A stretch of DNA of 64,000 bases from Marsupella aquatica (Eukaryota > Marchantiophyta). The notes under the pieces were generated by a model. It saw only the letters and a list, made by a program, of their open reading frames with translations. It searched no databases and was not told the origin of the DNA. Shown piece by piece: positions 1 through 12,673 of this stretch. The stretch spans positions 4,340,001 to 4,404,000 of the forward strand of contig OZ316896.1 in the NCBI GenBank assembly GCA_973895155.1. The letters are read 5' to 3'. The first letter of the stretch is position 1. Every line of letters begins with the position of its first letter. A program made the position numbers and the translations under genes.

Positions 1-3000
1 ACAGGAGGAGCTTGCTGAGGAGGGGGCTGTTGCCAGCCCTGGGGCTGCTGCGCATATCCTTGAGGTGCATAACCAGCCCCCCATTGGGCTTGTCCGTTCG
101 CATACGCAGGAGGCACCGGAGCAGGAGCTGCTACCGTGTGGGCTCCAGTGTATGGCTTATGAACTTTCACACGTTCAGTGATGTTGCTCTCCGGTGAGGG
201 CCGTTTCTTAGATTCACCAGATGCCTTCCGAGGAGGGAACAATGTCTTGTGTCGGGTTTCGGCCTTTTTTATAGTCTGTATGTCACCGAAAAGATCTACG
301 ACCTGGGAGGGCAACACATGCAACGGCATTCAAATCAAGACAGAACAAGGCTTTTTGGGGACCACATCACACTGCCTAAAAACTGAACAAGACAGAACAG
401 AGTACCCAATATTAACGGGGCATTTAAAAAATCTCTCATCTGGCAGACTCGTGACAGACGTTTAGACCGCTATGCATCTGTAATAAATTATGTATTCAAT
501 CAGATGTCCTACAGTTAGAAGTGAGAGATGACACTAACGCGAACAGAAAGCTCAGTTGTAAATGTACACTTTCATCGAGCAGCAACTGTGATCTCACCTC
601 TAAATATATACTTGAAAGCTCCTCTCGGTCAGCGGCACTCAGACCTTGCGACCCGTCAGCTCTAGAAGGAGCCGTTGCGAGTTCTATCAGTGCATCGAGG
701 CGCAGAATCTGCTTATCTCCGGCGTGGATGGACTCAAAATGAATTACAGCCTACACGAGCCATATCCAGAGAGTCAACGTACAGCGCAGGACAATAAAAT
801 GCTTCTTGGACCCAACTGGCTTGCAGGACCGATTCCGAACCTTACTCACCAGACACACAATACGTTCCTTGGAGCTAAAAATACAAAAACGAATTATTAG
901 GATCCACTATTTACTACATTATATTAGTACGTCAGGTAAACCTTTGAAGCAAGCAATCATTGATTACAAATGCCAATCACGATACCAAGAGGGTGAAAAC
1001 ACACCTCCCATAACAATTTCGACCGCGGCAATTGCTCCAATGCTGCGATGTAAGTTTCTCTAGCTTGATCTGTTCGTCCCGCGACCTACGCACAGGATGA
1101 TGTATTCAGAAGATCAGAAAAATCTCAAACAAGCCCATCGTTGCTAAATCAACTATAAGACAAAAACCGCAGGGGTAAACAGATGCTAGACAGAACTCAA
1201 AAAAGTAAGCACGGGGACCAAACCTGGTCAAGAAACCGAGCATATTGAATGTACAACAAAGGCAAGGCTCGTGATTCCTCCTTCGCCTTCTCCGCCTCGA
1301 TGACGGTTGTAAATAGCTTGATTGCTGCTTCCACATTGCCCTGACGATGCTCAAAATTCGCGTGCTTAATGACAGCTTCCAGGAGCCCAGGAGCCAATTC
1401 AGTGTCTAGAAGCTCATACTCTGCACTGGCGCCTTTGATGTCACCTTGGCTCTCCTTAAACCTCGCTGAAAATAAATGAATCTCGGGTCGTCTCTGCAAA
1501 CGAGATGATGATAAAAATCAATCGTTGAACAGAAAACATTGGAAATGATACACGTACGTTATTACTGCCAAACTTGTTAGAACACTCTCGGCGAGATATC
1601 CATTCATATAACAGAAATTGAGAAACAATCTGATATATAAATTAACAATCTCAGATACAACACAACTCGTGATCTTCAAGTGTAGCTTATCTCAGTAAAA
1701 GCTTGGAAGCCTCTCAATTGGGTGGACGAAACTAATGCGCATGAGTTGTATGGAATATAATCATTAAGAGCAGCTTCTTCTTTGTCGTCTAACTTATATT
1801 CTCACATTTCCTGTGACTGGTGTCTTCCATTCGTTGCATCTTCTTTCAAATAGAAAGAATACTTAGCAAAGATTTAGATGTATACACAAATACAAAGCGA
1901 AATCAAATGTCCAACTGTCAGAACAGCCAGCCCGTCCCTCGTCGGATCGACGAATAACTGCTCCACGGCATTCCGAGTAATGCTACATGTGCTACTTAGA
2001 TAGGTCTTCATCGACGTACCTTCACGAAGATATCACTAGCTCGGGACAGAACCTCGTTGGCGGCCTTCAAATCGTCGATTTCAAGCCGCTGCACGTACCT
2101 AATCCAATACTCTGGATAGTTGGCACATGCAATCAAACACCTCTCATAGAGCTTTACAACCTGTGAAAATGACAACGAGGATTCGTCAAACAAAGTATCA
2201 CCTCCACAAACAGATGAAGTTTAGGCAATATTGAGATATATCAAGTCGATCTAGAAGCATTTCGCATGACCCGATTATCTTACCTTCTCAGTATCGCCTT
2301 CCTTCTCGATGAACTCCAGATATCTGTGCCAATTCCCAAGCTGCATGTCGTCCAGAGGCTTCACGTGGAAGTACGGCCTTCTGATGGCAGTCTCAAAATC
2401 CCGTATCTTTGCATCCCATTCTTTGGCTTTCTTGTATAATGCCTCCCGAACTCCGATAAATTTCTCCAAATCCTCAGCTTCGGAGGGTTTTTCTACTTTG
2501 GGCATCTCTGTATCGCCAGGTGGGGCTTCTGATACCGCATCTGCATCAGAGACCTCCACTGTGACTGATGAGGTGGCAGCCTCAGCGGTTTCCTCGGCGC
2601 TCCTCAACTCCGCCAAAGGTCTGCTGCTGGCAATTTGCTTGAAACTACATAACACCGCCAAAGAACAAGTCACAAAGTTAGTAATGTATTTGGAAAACTG
2701 CGGAGAGGCAGCAGTATATGTGAACCTCAATCCATAACATCCCACATACAGCTAGCTTTAAGATGTCGCTTTCAGGTGACAACAGATTTCTCAAGGACAA
2801 GGGCTAGCTTCACAAATCTCGCAGTTCTGCGGATTAATAAATCCTGATAAATATCACGAATGAATGCATTATAAAACGGAATATCTATTGAGGTTCTACA
2901 GATACACTCTCCCAACGTGAAATACCTATTGTAGTAGCGATCGAGCTGATGGAGAGGGATCTGCAAGATGCGCGTGTATATTTGAGCTAACTTGCTCCAC

Positions 3001-5682
3001 TCCTGCTGTGAATACTCGAAGTCGATATACTTATCCCAAAGGAGGTGGGACAGATAGTCGCTTCCGACGTAGATGATTCCCCTCTCAAACAACCTGCAAG
3101 ATCATGACAGAAAGCGTTGCTTAAAGTTTGAATAAGAACGGAGCCCTTACCTGGGGAAGTTACACTCACAAGAAATTAGCTTAGACCCGATCAGGAAGGA
3201 AAAGCGTTGGATGTGAAGGACAAAATTTCAGTGGAACTTGCTTTCAGATGTCCAAATACAAGCACAAATGCTCTGCATTTACCTTCCTGCCAAAACTACG
3301 TCCGCGACATGGAGCGGCGTTCAGAGGCCATCTCTCTGCCCTCATTGGACCCGATCTTCCACAGCAGCATTTGGACGCAAGTTCAGTTGTGAAATTCGCA
3401 AATTCCCTTAAGGATAGAAGACAAGAACTTAAACGGACATAGATTACACAGAGTAGGGTCTGGCCTACTCCTACTGTAGAACCTTAAGAGCATAATACAC
3501 GGGAACCATAGTAGTAAAACGCAAGGGAAATTGGACCACGAGGTTGGTTTCCCAAAAGGAACGTAAAACTTTTTCTCCTACTATGATCAATTGATTCAGT
3601 TCAGTTGGACGGGTATTTTTAGAAATTCGTTTTTTATCCTAGACGTGAACTGTGAGCAAACCGTTCCGCCATAAACTGCTTTCTCTGAGAAGGCAAGGCA
3701 TTAGTGCAAGATGGCAAAGCTGCAGCACGGTCAGACAAGGGTCAGAAGTAAAAATCACAAAAGATTTTGACTGGAAACGATTCTTTTCACGCGAGAAAGG
3801 ACAGCACGTGCTGTGCAGGTAGGTGCTGCTGCAGAAACCCAATTTTTCAAGCCACGCAATTCATCCAGTGCTTTTAATAGGGGAGAAACTCTTTAATACC
3901 TGCGAATTTCTTCGGGGTCCTCGAATTTCTCCATCGCGTACGAGGCATAATGCATCCATATGTCCACGGAATACGTCACAGCCCTCACCGCTCGCTCGTA
4001 CACCTCCACGATCTTCTCCGGGGTGCCCAACCGCGCTTCGTGGTCTGCATACTTCTTCCAATACCCGTAGCAGAGAGGGAATTCTCCAAGGAACGCATCG
4101 TAGACCTTGCGTATCTTCAAGACGACGTCCTACAGCACCATCACACAACAGTCGTTCAAAACCGAGAAACCGAACGTACCGATCTGAAAACCCTGGAAGG
4201 AGATGCGTAAGAGACGCGAGCTACAAAAGAAAGCACAGGGAAGGTATCGGTCCTAATAAACAGAATATCCGCCAAGTTCTAAGACAAAATAGAACATGGT
4301 TAGGCGAGTCCAATCCAATCCATACTGAGAGAAAGAAGACAGGCGAACGACAGTAAAAAGCCATTCCAAAAAGGTCTCAATTAACTGAGTACTAAGAGGA
4401 AAGCGATGGACACAAAGTCACCAGCCCAAGCAAATCACGTATGCACACGATACTCAGCCCCACTACAGAGAATCGCTTTCCAATATTTTGAATGTCCTCT
4501 TGAAGGTCCTTGGCTACGACACCCAGTACCGGATACGTTGGGTTGCTCTATTCACGCAGAAGCTGTAGACCTTCCATATTTTACAACGCGAGACCGCGAA
4601 ACAAAATAATGGAGGCATGCTCCTCAAAGCCGACAAACACGAACTGAAATTCCAAATCAGTGCAACCCAGCAGTCATATACATGCTGGTGACAAAATTGA
4701 AAGATGGATTCCGGCACTCACGAGCTTTTCCGTCTCCTGAATTAGCTGCGTCCAGGCATTGAAATCCGCAGAGTTGCTTTTCACCACGCCCCACAGTCTA
4801 TCCTCTTCCGTTGAAGGAGCTGCGCCAAATGCCATGAGTGTTATAAGCAAAAACATTTCCATAAGGGATACAAATGTTTCCAAGATGAACTAAACAGCAT
4901 CCGAGGTCCAGACGTCTCCGGAGCCATTCCGAGACAACACAAACACAGTGACCCCGTCATTGCCTCAAGAAGATTTCCTCTACCGCAAACGACAACAAAT
5001 TAGCCAGTGGAGAGAACGTGACAAAACATACAGAAGGTTTTGTGAGGTCCATGTAAATGCAGTTCCTGAGTTTGAATTGAAGAGGCTGTATAGAGAGAAA
5101 ACGGATAGAGGGGCCAAAGGTAGAGTACGGGCAACTACTCACTCGCTCATATTAAGCAAGACAGCTTTGTTTGCCTGTTCACGCTGCCCTAGTCAGTTTT
5201 GGCCATCGCACCGGATAGATAATTACGACTGCTTTGAAGAAAGAGGTATGCTGTGAGGATAATCTAGGTACACTTTATATCCCCGAATAAGAAGCCAGGG
5301 TTGGTAACATTATTCTGTCCTTGGCGACTACTCGGAGCGAGTATTCCTACCAAATGAGACCTATCCAACTCCATCGCACGAAGGAACAGTTCTTGCAAGC
5401 GAACACGTTCATGAAAACTCTCCCTGGAAGGAAAAGAAAATGAGGGAGGTTACCTGGAGTTTCCTCCGCCGGGGGCTGCAGCTCGAACGGAGCTGCAGCG
5501 GCGACGACAACGCCGTCGGCGTTCCCGTTCGCGTTGCCATCGTGTTCTAGTTCTGCATCAATAGGCTTCTTCGTATCATCTGCCTGTACCACGCCCCCAA
5601 CGTCTTCCATGGTCTCGTCCGCACCAACAGTAGTAGCCTGCTGGATGATTACCTCCTCCGCCACAGCAACCTGGTCTCCCAT
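1..5682 (-). CDS. PRP39: Pre-mRNA-processing factor 39 (U1 snRNP-associated HAT-repeat protein), 3' end cut by window
   Basis: PRP39 helps the U1 snRNP recognise 5' splice sites in the nucleus. Ten exons read on the minus strand with GT/AG borders and consistent phase: 5682-5454, 4819-4722, 4129-3900, 3093-2926, 2644-2284, 2160-2020, 1493-1224, 1085-1005, 750-598 and 302-<1. The start ATG (5682-5680) opens an acidic, Ala-rich leader. HAT motifs follow, recognisable as [92 protein letters not shown] and [18 protein letters not shown]. Later segments [10 protein letters not shown] and [17 protein letters not shown] match plant PRP39 C-terminal blocks, followed by a Gln/Pro-rich tail that leaves the window. 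No frameshift or stop is seen in the exons, so the gene looks intact. Another HAT-repeat protein such as PRP42 is less likely. Exon borders are read by eye. Confidence 0.93.
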
Positions 5683-6330
5683 TCTTCCTGTTTTCTCCTA
5701 GAACTCCCTCCCCCTCCTAATACAGGACTGATGTCTCCCTCCAACAAGATTTGCTGTTAATCGTACCGCAGCAAGGACTCCAACCACCTAGAAAAAGAAC
5801 ACGACTCTCTCCCCGCGAGTACTACAGCGAAGGAGATATACCACAGAGAGGCGCGCGCAGACGGCGACGGAAGGCCAGATGAAAAACGAGAAACCGACGA
5901 CAATGGAGGGAGATCTATGCAAGAACGCGAAGAAACAGCGTCGATCGAAGAAGTGGAGAAGACGGACAGACGAGGCTACGCGAAACGGACGATGTAAAAC
6001 CCACGGTAGCGAGTGCGCACCGTAGACAGCGGAGAGAAGTGGAAGCTGGTGAGGCAGCGAAGAACGAAGACAGCTCGAGCCACCCAAAAAAGGACAAGAG
6101 CGGAGCGAAGTGTGTTCGGTGGCGGGGATCCATTGGTCCGAAATTAGGTTTCCAGATAGAACAGAGCGCGAGTCCTGCTCCAATCCTGCGGCTCTCACAC
6201 GAATCCCCTGGTTCCATAGGCACCGCCCTCACTCCCATTTCGTCACTGCCCCTATCCAACATCTGAGAAAGCCATCTCAGCCGTCCAAAACTCCTTCATA
6301 TGCTACTAGCTCAATACCTGTGCCTTGCAC
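5683..6330 (-). promoter_or_regulatory. PRP39 upstream region / 5' UTR
   Basis: About 650 bp lie between the PRP39 start codon and the minisatellite. The part next to the ATG is C/T-rich on the coding strand and GA-rich on the plus strand, as is common in plant 5' UTRs. A CCATTGG element (inverted CCAAT) is present at about 6130. No convincing TATA box was identified. The open frames here look like composition shadows. Assigned by position only. Confidence 0.4.
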
Positions 6331-7490
6331 AAAAGATGTCATGTCACCCAAGATGTTGTTAAGAAAAAAATGATGTCGTGACACCTAAGATGTTATTAAG
6401 ACAAAAAGATGTTGTGTCGCCCAAGATGTCATTAAGAAAAAATATGCACTGTCTCCCAAGATGTCGTTAAGATTTTGTGTTGCCCAATATGCCATTAAGG
6501 AAAAAAAGGTGTGGTGTCGCTGAAGGTGTCGTTAAGAAAAAAAGATGTCGTTGAGAAAGAAAATGTTGTGTCGCCAAAGATGTCCTGAAGAAAACTAATG
6601 TCGTGTCGCCCAAGGTGTCTTTAAGAAAAAAAATGTTATGTCACCCAAGATGTCGTTAAGAAAAAAATGTCGTGGCACCCAAGATGTACTTAAGAAAAAA
6701 GATGTTGTGTCACTCAAGATGTAGTTAATAAAAAAGATGTTGTTAAGAGAAAAGCTGACGTTAAGTAAAAACTATGTTGTTAAGACAAAAGTTGCACAAA
6801 AGATGGTGTGGTGAGAAAAAGTAGTTGAAGTGAGAAAAAGATGTCGAGGCGAGGAGAAGATGTCGAGGCGAACAAAGATGTTGATGAGAAAAAGAGATGT
6901 CGAGCTGAGAAAAAGAAGTCGAGCAAAAAATATATCAAGGAGAGAAAAGGGCAATGTGAGAAAAATATGTGGAGATAAGGGAAAGATGTTGTGGTGAGAT
7001 AAAAATGTGACAATGAGGAAAAGGTCAGATGTTGAGGTGAAAACAAATGTCAATTCAATGAGAAAAAGAGATGTTGAGGTGAGGCAAAGAAGTCAAGGTG
7101 AAAAAAGATGTCCAGGAGAGAAAACATGGCTAGGTGAGAAAAAGATGTAAAGATGAGAAAAATATGTTGAGGAGAGAAAAGATGTTGAGGGTGAGGGAAA
7201 GATGTTGTGGTGAGAGAAAGATGGTAAGGTGAGAAAAAGATAAGATGTCGATGTGAGAAAAGATGTGGAGGTGAAGAAAAGATGTCGAGTCAAATGATAA
7301 AATATATGGAGAGAAACAAAAATCAAGGACCTAAAAGATGTAGAGTCAGATGAGAAAATATATGGAGGAAAGAAACAAAATCAAGGACCTAAAAGATGTC
7401 GAGGGTGAGAAAAAAATTGTCTTGGTGAGATAAAGATGTTAATGTGAGACAAGATGAGAGATGTCAAGGCAAGGTAGAGTTGTTGTGGTG
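6330..7490. repeat. Purine-rich minisatellite (GATGT-based units)
   Basis: Roughly 1.15 kb of degenerate tandem repeat. The first part (about 6330-6780) uses units near 35-45 bp of the type AAGATGTCGTTAAGAAAAAA, with TGTCGCCCAAGATGT interspersed. The second part (about 6780-7490) uses shorter units near 20-35 bp of the type GATGTTGAGGTGAGAAAAA. The plus strand is strongly A/G-rich. Open frames on the minus strand are low-complexity Phe/Ser/Leu translations of the repeat and are not genes. Each unit carries a GATGT core, so the two halves probably derive from one ancestral unit. Confidence 0.85.
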
Positions 7491-9519
7491 GTGTTCAACA
7501 ACTCATGCATTTGCACATAGAAATTGAAGACCCGAGATAACGGTCACTGTAGCATAGAGTCCAAGCACAACCGAATGATACAAAAAATTAGTTTTTAAAT
7601 TTTTTAGAGAAATTAATATTGTATACATTTTATTTATACTCAAGTTTTACCAAAACTTTAAGGCTAATATCCAATTCTTTAAAGCTCAATTTTAATAATT
7701 AGTTTTTAATTAATATTGAATAAATTTGTTATCTTTGTCAAGTTTGGGGGTAGGCTAGGGGTAGCATGGTTAGCTTGGGCAGAGGTAATTGAGATTAATA
7801 GGGGTATGGATGGATCCAGCGGTTGCAAAAAAACAAATTTTCAACTAAGGGCTAAGATTTGTTCCCATTTTTTTTGAGTTTGTAAATGTACCCTTTCTAG
7901 AGTAAATGTTATTATAGTGACTTATAGTGCGTTCAATATTGTTTTCTTGTGTATCTATGATGGTACAGTCAGGTTTCTCCTTGATACTCGTGCATACAAT
8001 TGAGTTAGTTTCATTTTTGTCTTTTGTCTCCACCATTTGATTCCCTTTTGTGTGAAACAATTTACTATACTTTTTGTCCACTCTATATTTAATTCATTTT
8101 TGGTTTTATCCCTTGTGTCTATTGATTACCTTTTTTGTTAGCACTGCATTTTTGAATGACGACCACTGGAAAAAAGGCGCAAGGCACAACAGTGTATTAT
8201 AGTTTAGGATTTTTCTAGAAAAGCCCGATCCAAAGCTAGGATAACTGCCTTCAATCTACAGGAAGTCTCGTGTGATGCCTCTGGACTGTGCCTCTCGAGG
8301 CATAAATAAGGCAGGAGGTGGAATTGGAAGTGATGGATATTCATCATCTATTTATTTATGAGTAAAACCCAGGCAGTCAAAGCTTTCATACCTTAGTTGT
8401 AAATCTGGTTTGCACAAACAATAACTAATTTAAAACAATTGGCACCTAGCACCAAAATTTGACCTACCAAGATATGTGGTCTGGAAAAACGAGCATGCAG
8501 ATTAGGGATGTGGGGAGGAAAGCGAATCCCAGATATGACAGCCTGAAAAAATTTACATGATGCAAAATCCTACAAAACTTGTCATCATTTGAAGCAGGCT
8601 GCAAAGGCGTGTGTTTGGCTAGATATGAGGCAAAATACTTGAAAAATATGACTGATAAGACTTAATATGCTACAGGCAAGAGTCCTTAACCAAGTAAAAA
8701 GAAAATTCTCACTGTTCAGAATTGTGAACCAAACTACAACTAGGGCAGACCACAATGTTTGAAGATGCTTGGATGGAGTGGTTGTAACTAACATAGACCA
8801 TCATTTAACATTAGTTTTCCTTGCTTTGAACCAAAGAGGTGTCTTTCGGTTGGTTGTATTGAGTGCACATAATATCCCCTTGTTTTGGTACTCGTGGTTC
8901 TTTAGACAGTGGGTGTCCATTGTTCTTCAAAGGGTTCAGGTTTTTGCTATTTTTACAGGGCCGAGCTAGTAGGTGTAAACGACTCTAGACAAATTCTCTC
9001 CATGCCATGACCTTCCTTTGCGGTTTATTCTAGAGCTCTACCAGACTTTTCAATTGACATTTCAGTTTCTGACTACAAGGGTTTTTGTGTTCTCTATTCC
9101 TAACTGGGCTTTTTGTTCTTTGCGTGGGCCTATGTGGTCTTCTTTCAGGTTTTCATTTTTTCTCTTTGGCCTTTGAGATCCTATGTCCCATTTATGTTCT
9201 TTGGCAAGGTGATATGTAAACATATTTCTCCCCTTTATTACCTCTTTGGTCATTGGGATCCTGTATCCCTCTTTGGGAATTTTGTTCTTTGATGTATATA
9301 CTGTTCATCATAATTAGTGTTATGCAAAGAATTACTGATTTTGAGTACAAGTAATACTAATTTTGTAGAATAGTTTTACTCCACTTTTGTTTAAATTGCT
9401 AGTACATATGGATGATCTTGAATCCAAAGCAACATTAATTCTTGTGAATTTTTCAAAATAGTTTTTTTCCCTCCATTTTCCACTCGTGAGACCACATTAA
9501 CACTAGTTCATGCTTGCAT
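7491..9519. other. Intergenic, AT-rich, no gene recognised
   Basis: Mostly AT-rich sequence between the minisatellite and the repeat pair near 9.5 kb. Short open frames occur on both strands, but none has a recognisable motif, a consistent exon structure or a clear codon bias. No transposon termini or RNA gene were identified. Confidence 0.5.
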
Positions 9520-9812
9520 AAATAGTGTTAGCACAAAATTAGTGTGCCTCGTTCCTAATTCGCAAGTAGACCCTGAAAATTGGCTTTCTTAAATTAGTGT
9601 TATTCATGTTAGTGTTAACTCTAGTCTTGGGTTAACCACATGTTTCTTAGGCTAAATCACCATTAGGGTCACAACAAGTTGGTGAACACTACAATAGATA
9701 TAATTTTTGCAACACGAACACTAATGCATGTGCCTAGAAATAGTGTTAGCACAAAACTAGTGTGCTCAACACTAATTTGCAAGCAGACCTGAAAATTGAA
9801 GCTTTCGAAGTA
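9520..9812. repeat. Direct repeat pair, about 70 bp each, offset about 218 bp
   Basis: Copy 1 starts near 9521 and copy 2 near 9739. Both begin AATAGTGTTAGCACAAAA and continue through CTAGTGTGC/TTAGTGTGC to CCTGAAAATTG. The surroundings are rich in the word AGTGTTA/TAACACT on both strands, giving several possible short hairpins. The origin is unknown; it may be a decayed non-autonomous element. Confidence 0.6.
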
Positions 9813-10078
9813 GCGTTAGTTATTACACTAATTATCGTGAACACTAACGTAGCTATGGTTTTTTTGCAGGGGCTGGGTTCTTGTAAAGCCTCCTCTTCTA
9901 TATCCCTAGGCAGGAAGGCGGTTGTCAGGGGCACCAGACTCTTCTTTCTCTTGCACACGATTAGCGACGATGTTTCGTAGATCTAACGTGTAAGATAGGC
10001 TTAGTAACTTGTTGCGCAGGAGGGCTGAGGTTGGTAATCGCGAAAGGTCGGCAGTGGGTGTGCGGAGGTGGGGAGGAA

Positions 10079-12673
10079 ATGAAAGGGAGACCCCAAAAAA
10101 TACGAAGATTGAGTGAGAGGAGCGAGGTGTCTGCAAAGTTCCTCACATCACAGCGACGAGCTGCTTGTGGAAACGGGGGAAAATATCAACTTTATCAGAA
10201 CGACCAGGGTTTTAAAGATGCACTGTCGGCGTTGCCAGAATTTCTGGCTCCCGTGCGTGAATTGCAGCGACCGTCCCGGTTCCCATCGTATGCCCTACTC
10301 TCGGGACCTCCCAAGAGGTAATTAGCCTTTCCATTTAATTGGTCAGGATGTCAAGAATCATCTAAGGTCTGAAGTCATTTCTGTTCTGAAAAACGACCCA
10401 AATCCACGTTGCCAACCATGAATATGTAAACAATTCCAATTCATAAGAGGGTGATTTTGCCCCAGGCAAACCCGTGCTGTGACTGAAATAACCTGTGACG
10501 GATCCTTTCTCGTGACCGGTAGTTTGTTCCACACTAAAGCTTGGACTCAGCCTGGCAGCTAGAGCTGGAACATTCGGTACCGCTGTCTTTGGTCTATTTG
10601 ACAGTGGTTTGTGAAGTCATCCTGTCCTTTTGGCAATGGAGTCTGGCGAGACATATCCTACCAAATTCTGGGACAAGCTCTTCGACAGTTCTGTTCCTTT
10701 TTCTTCTCTACATCGTCCATGAGTTAGTCGGCCTGGAGAATTGCAATGCCCTTTTGAAGCATATCGTTGTAGCCTTGTGATTGACCGCAAAGTTTGTCAG
10801 GCTCGTAGACTAGCAGAGGAATTCGATTTGGTCGGACTTTCACCTGTTACGAAGAACTAATAAAGCAGATGGTTATGTTGTTGATGGCAGCGGGAAGACC
10901 TCTCTTCTCCTGCAGCTTGCGTACAACCTTGCCGTCGATTCACGGGCTAGGGTTGTTTTTATCTGCAAGAGAATAAATTTTGAGGATGACTACATATATG
11001 TATCGCGGGTAAGTTACCTCGTGTCCAAGAGCTGTAGAATCTTGCTGAATGTGTTCCCGGGAGCCTCGTTGTCCTCACCGAGAAATGTAAGCCGGCTCAA
11101 TTCATTGTAACGGCTCTAATTTGTTCTAGTTCTTCCCTACATGTTACTCGATCGTCGTGCTTGCAATGCCTTCCATGAAATGTAAAATTCTCTTCGATTA
11201 GTTTGATAAGGGAAGTCTTTGGCAGGATCTGGACATTGCCTCTGGAGTTTCTGAACGTGTCCACATAAAGTAAGTTACTTGATCGTCGTGCTTGCAATAG
11301 CTTCTATGAAATGTAAAATTCTGTTCCATTAGGTTGATAAGGGAAGTCTTTCGCAGGATCTGGACACTGCCTCTGAAGTTTCTGAACGTGTCCACATCAA
11401 GTAAGCCCATTCCGTGCGCACTGTAGAGTACAGTCTTCAGCTTCAAAGTTATATTCATATCGACATCTTTTCAACGAGTAGATAAGTTATCTGTATATAT
11501 TGTCGTTGGATGTGTCTCCTTCATCTGAGAAACCACAGAGTTAGTGCGTTTTGCCGCACAGTTGAAGTGAGTTAGATGTGACGCAGGTATGTTAAAAATA
11601 ATGAAGAGCTCCGCCAGTATTTTGCTGCATTTCATTTTCAGCGGGAGCTACCAACTGCAGTGATTGTGGACGACTTTGTTGACTTCTTTGCTCAAAGGTA
11701 CATTACTGCCGACTCTTTGGATTAGTGGTAGGGAGCTGGGACTCCGTACTGTGTCTTGTTTCCCATTGTCGGTTAGTCCGGTTATCTTACTTGTGGTGAT
11801 GGTAAACTTGACATAGAATGTGCATGGGAACCTCTTGCTATCATGCAAGATTAAGATGACAGTTGATGTTGTCCTACATCTTGTGATTTTCGGACTTTCT
11901 GAAGTGTTTTATGTTTGTGTGCTGTGATTTTGGTTGTGGAAGTTATGAACGTCAACGATTTCAGCTTCAAACTACAGGAGAAGTATCGCTGGTTAAGGCC
12001 TTGAGTCTTTGTCACAATGCCATTGAGTATGCCAAGTATACTTTCATACCTGAAGCTTTCCGCACAGAACTGTAACATGTTTTTTTGTCTTACTGGACAC
12101 CTTGTTTTTGCCTGCACTGATTTCAGTTCGTCATATCCTCCTTTATTTCAAATGTTCAATGCTCTTTGTAGGGATTGGTGTCGCTGCAAATTAAATCGAG
12201 ATATTCTATGTACCTTTGCAGTTCAAAAAATGTGTCAGGGATGCGATGCAGATTTATAATTTCAGATACACATCCTCGTGATGGGCCCCGCCTACTGTAC
12301 CTCTTCAAGAGACTGATGCCTCTAATATATGTGATCAAAGGTGAATTCCCCTTACACCACACAGCAGTTTTGGTATGAGTACATCTAGGCATTTCGCGTC
12401 TCATGTGTTGCAATTGCGTTGTTTATTTGGATCATAGTTAGCTCCATGAAGTTTGTAGAGAAAGTAGTAAGTTATCCAGCTCGAAATGACTTGTTCGTAA
12501 AGCTTGAATTACCCGTTACGGTTATCTCCACAGGTTTGAATGACTCATCAAGGTTCTCACTTGAGCTCCAGGATGTCAAAACTGGGGGAATCGGTAGCAG
12601 AATTGGAAGGTTTACACTTGCACACCAAGCACTGCACTTCGATGGGCTGGAACCTCGTTCAGAAGCTGTGTAG
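10079..12673 (+). CDS. RecA-like P-loop protein, SWSAP1-type RAD51 paralogue (seven coding exons)
   Basis: In animals SWSAP1 is an ATPase-like RAD51 paralogue that partners SWS1 to support RAD51 filaments; a similar nuclear recombination role is inferred here. Exons with GT/AG borders and matching phase: 10079-10317, 10891-11008, 11357-11400 (or the alternative 11226-11269), 11587-11697, 11943-12035, 12222-12340 and 12534-12673, giving about 287 residues. The Walker A motif GPPKSGKTS (residues 76-84) is split by intron 1, and its Ser codon is rebuilt across the junction. NLAVDSRARVVFICKR is the strand after the P-loop. The Walker B-like segment is TAVIVDDFVDFF. LVKALSLCHNAI and ISDTHPRDGPRLLYLFKR are the next conserved blocks. 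The start at 10079 is the only upstream in-frame ATG I favour; the first ~50 residues are unsure. I matched this to plant SWSAP1-like P-loop proteins from memory, so the orthology is less certain than the RecA-like fold. Confidence 0.78.
11143..11404 (+). repeat. 131-bp tandem duplication containing exon 3 of the SWSAP1-like gene
   Basis: Two head-to-tail units (11143-11273 and 11274-11404) share most bases. Both begin GTTACT(C/T)GATCGTCGTGCTTG and end with GTCCACAT(A/C)AAGTAA. Each holds a complete 44-bp exon with its own polypyrimidine/AG acceptor (GGCAG or CGCAG) and GTAAG donor: 11226-11269 and 11357-11400. Encoded peptides are DLDIASGVSERVHIK and DLDTASEVSERVHIK. Using either copy keeps the frame; using both shifts it and reaches a stop in exon 4. 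Confidence 0.9.

Noticed and set aside
2309-2737. 142-codon plus-strand frame
   Set aside because: Exactly antisense to PRP39 exon 5, which has clear HAT-repeat sequence and splice sites.
6772-7326. Minus-strand frames rich in Phe, Ser and Leu resembling membrane proteins
   Set aside because: They are translations of the minisatellite, open in more than one frame with the same composition.
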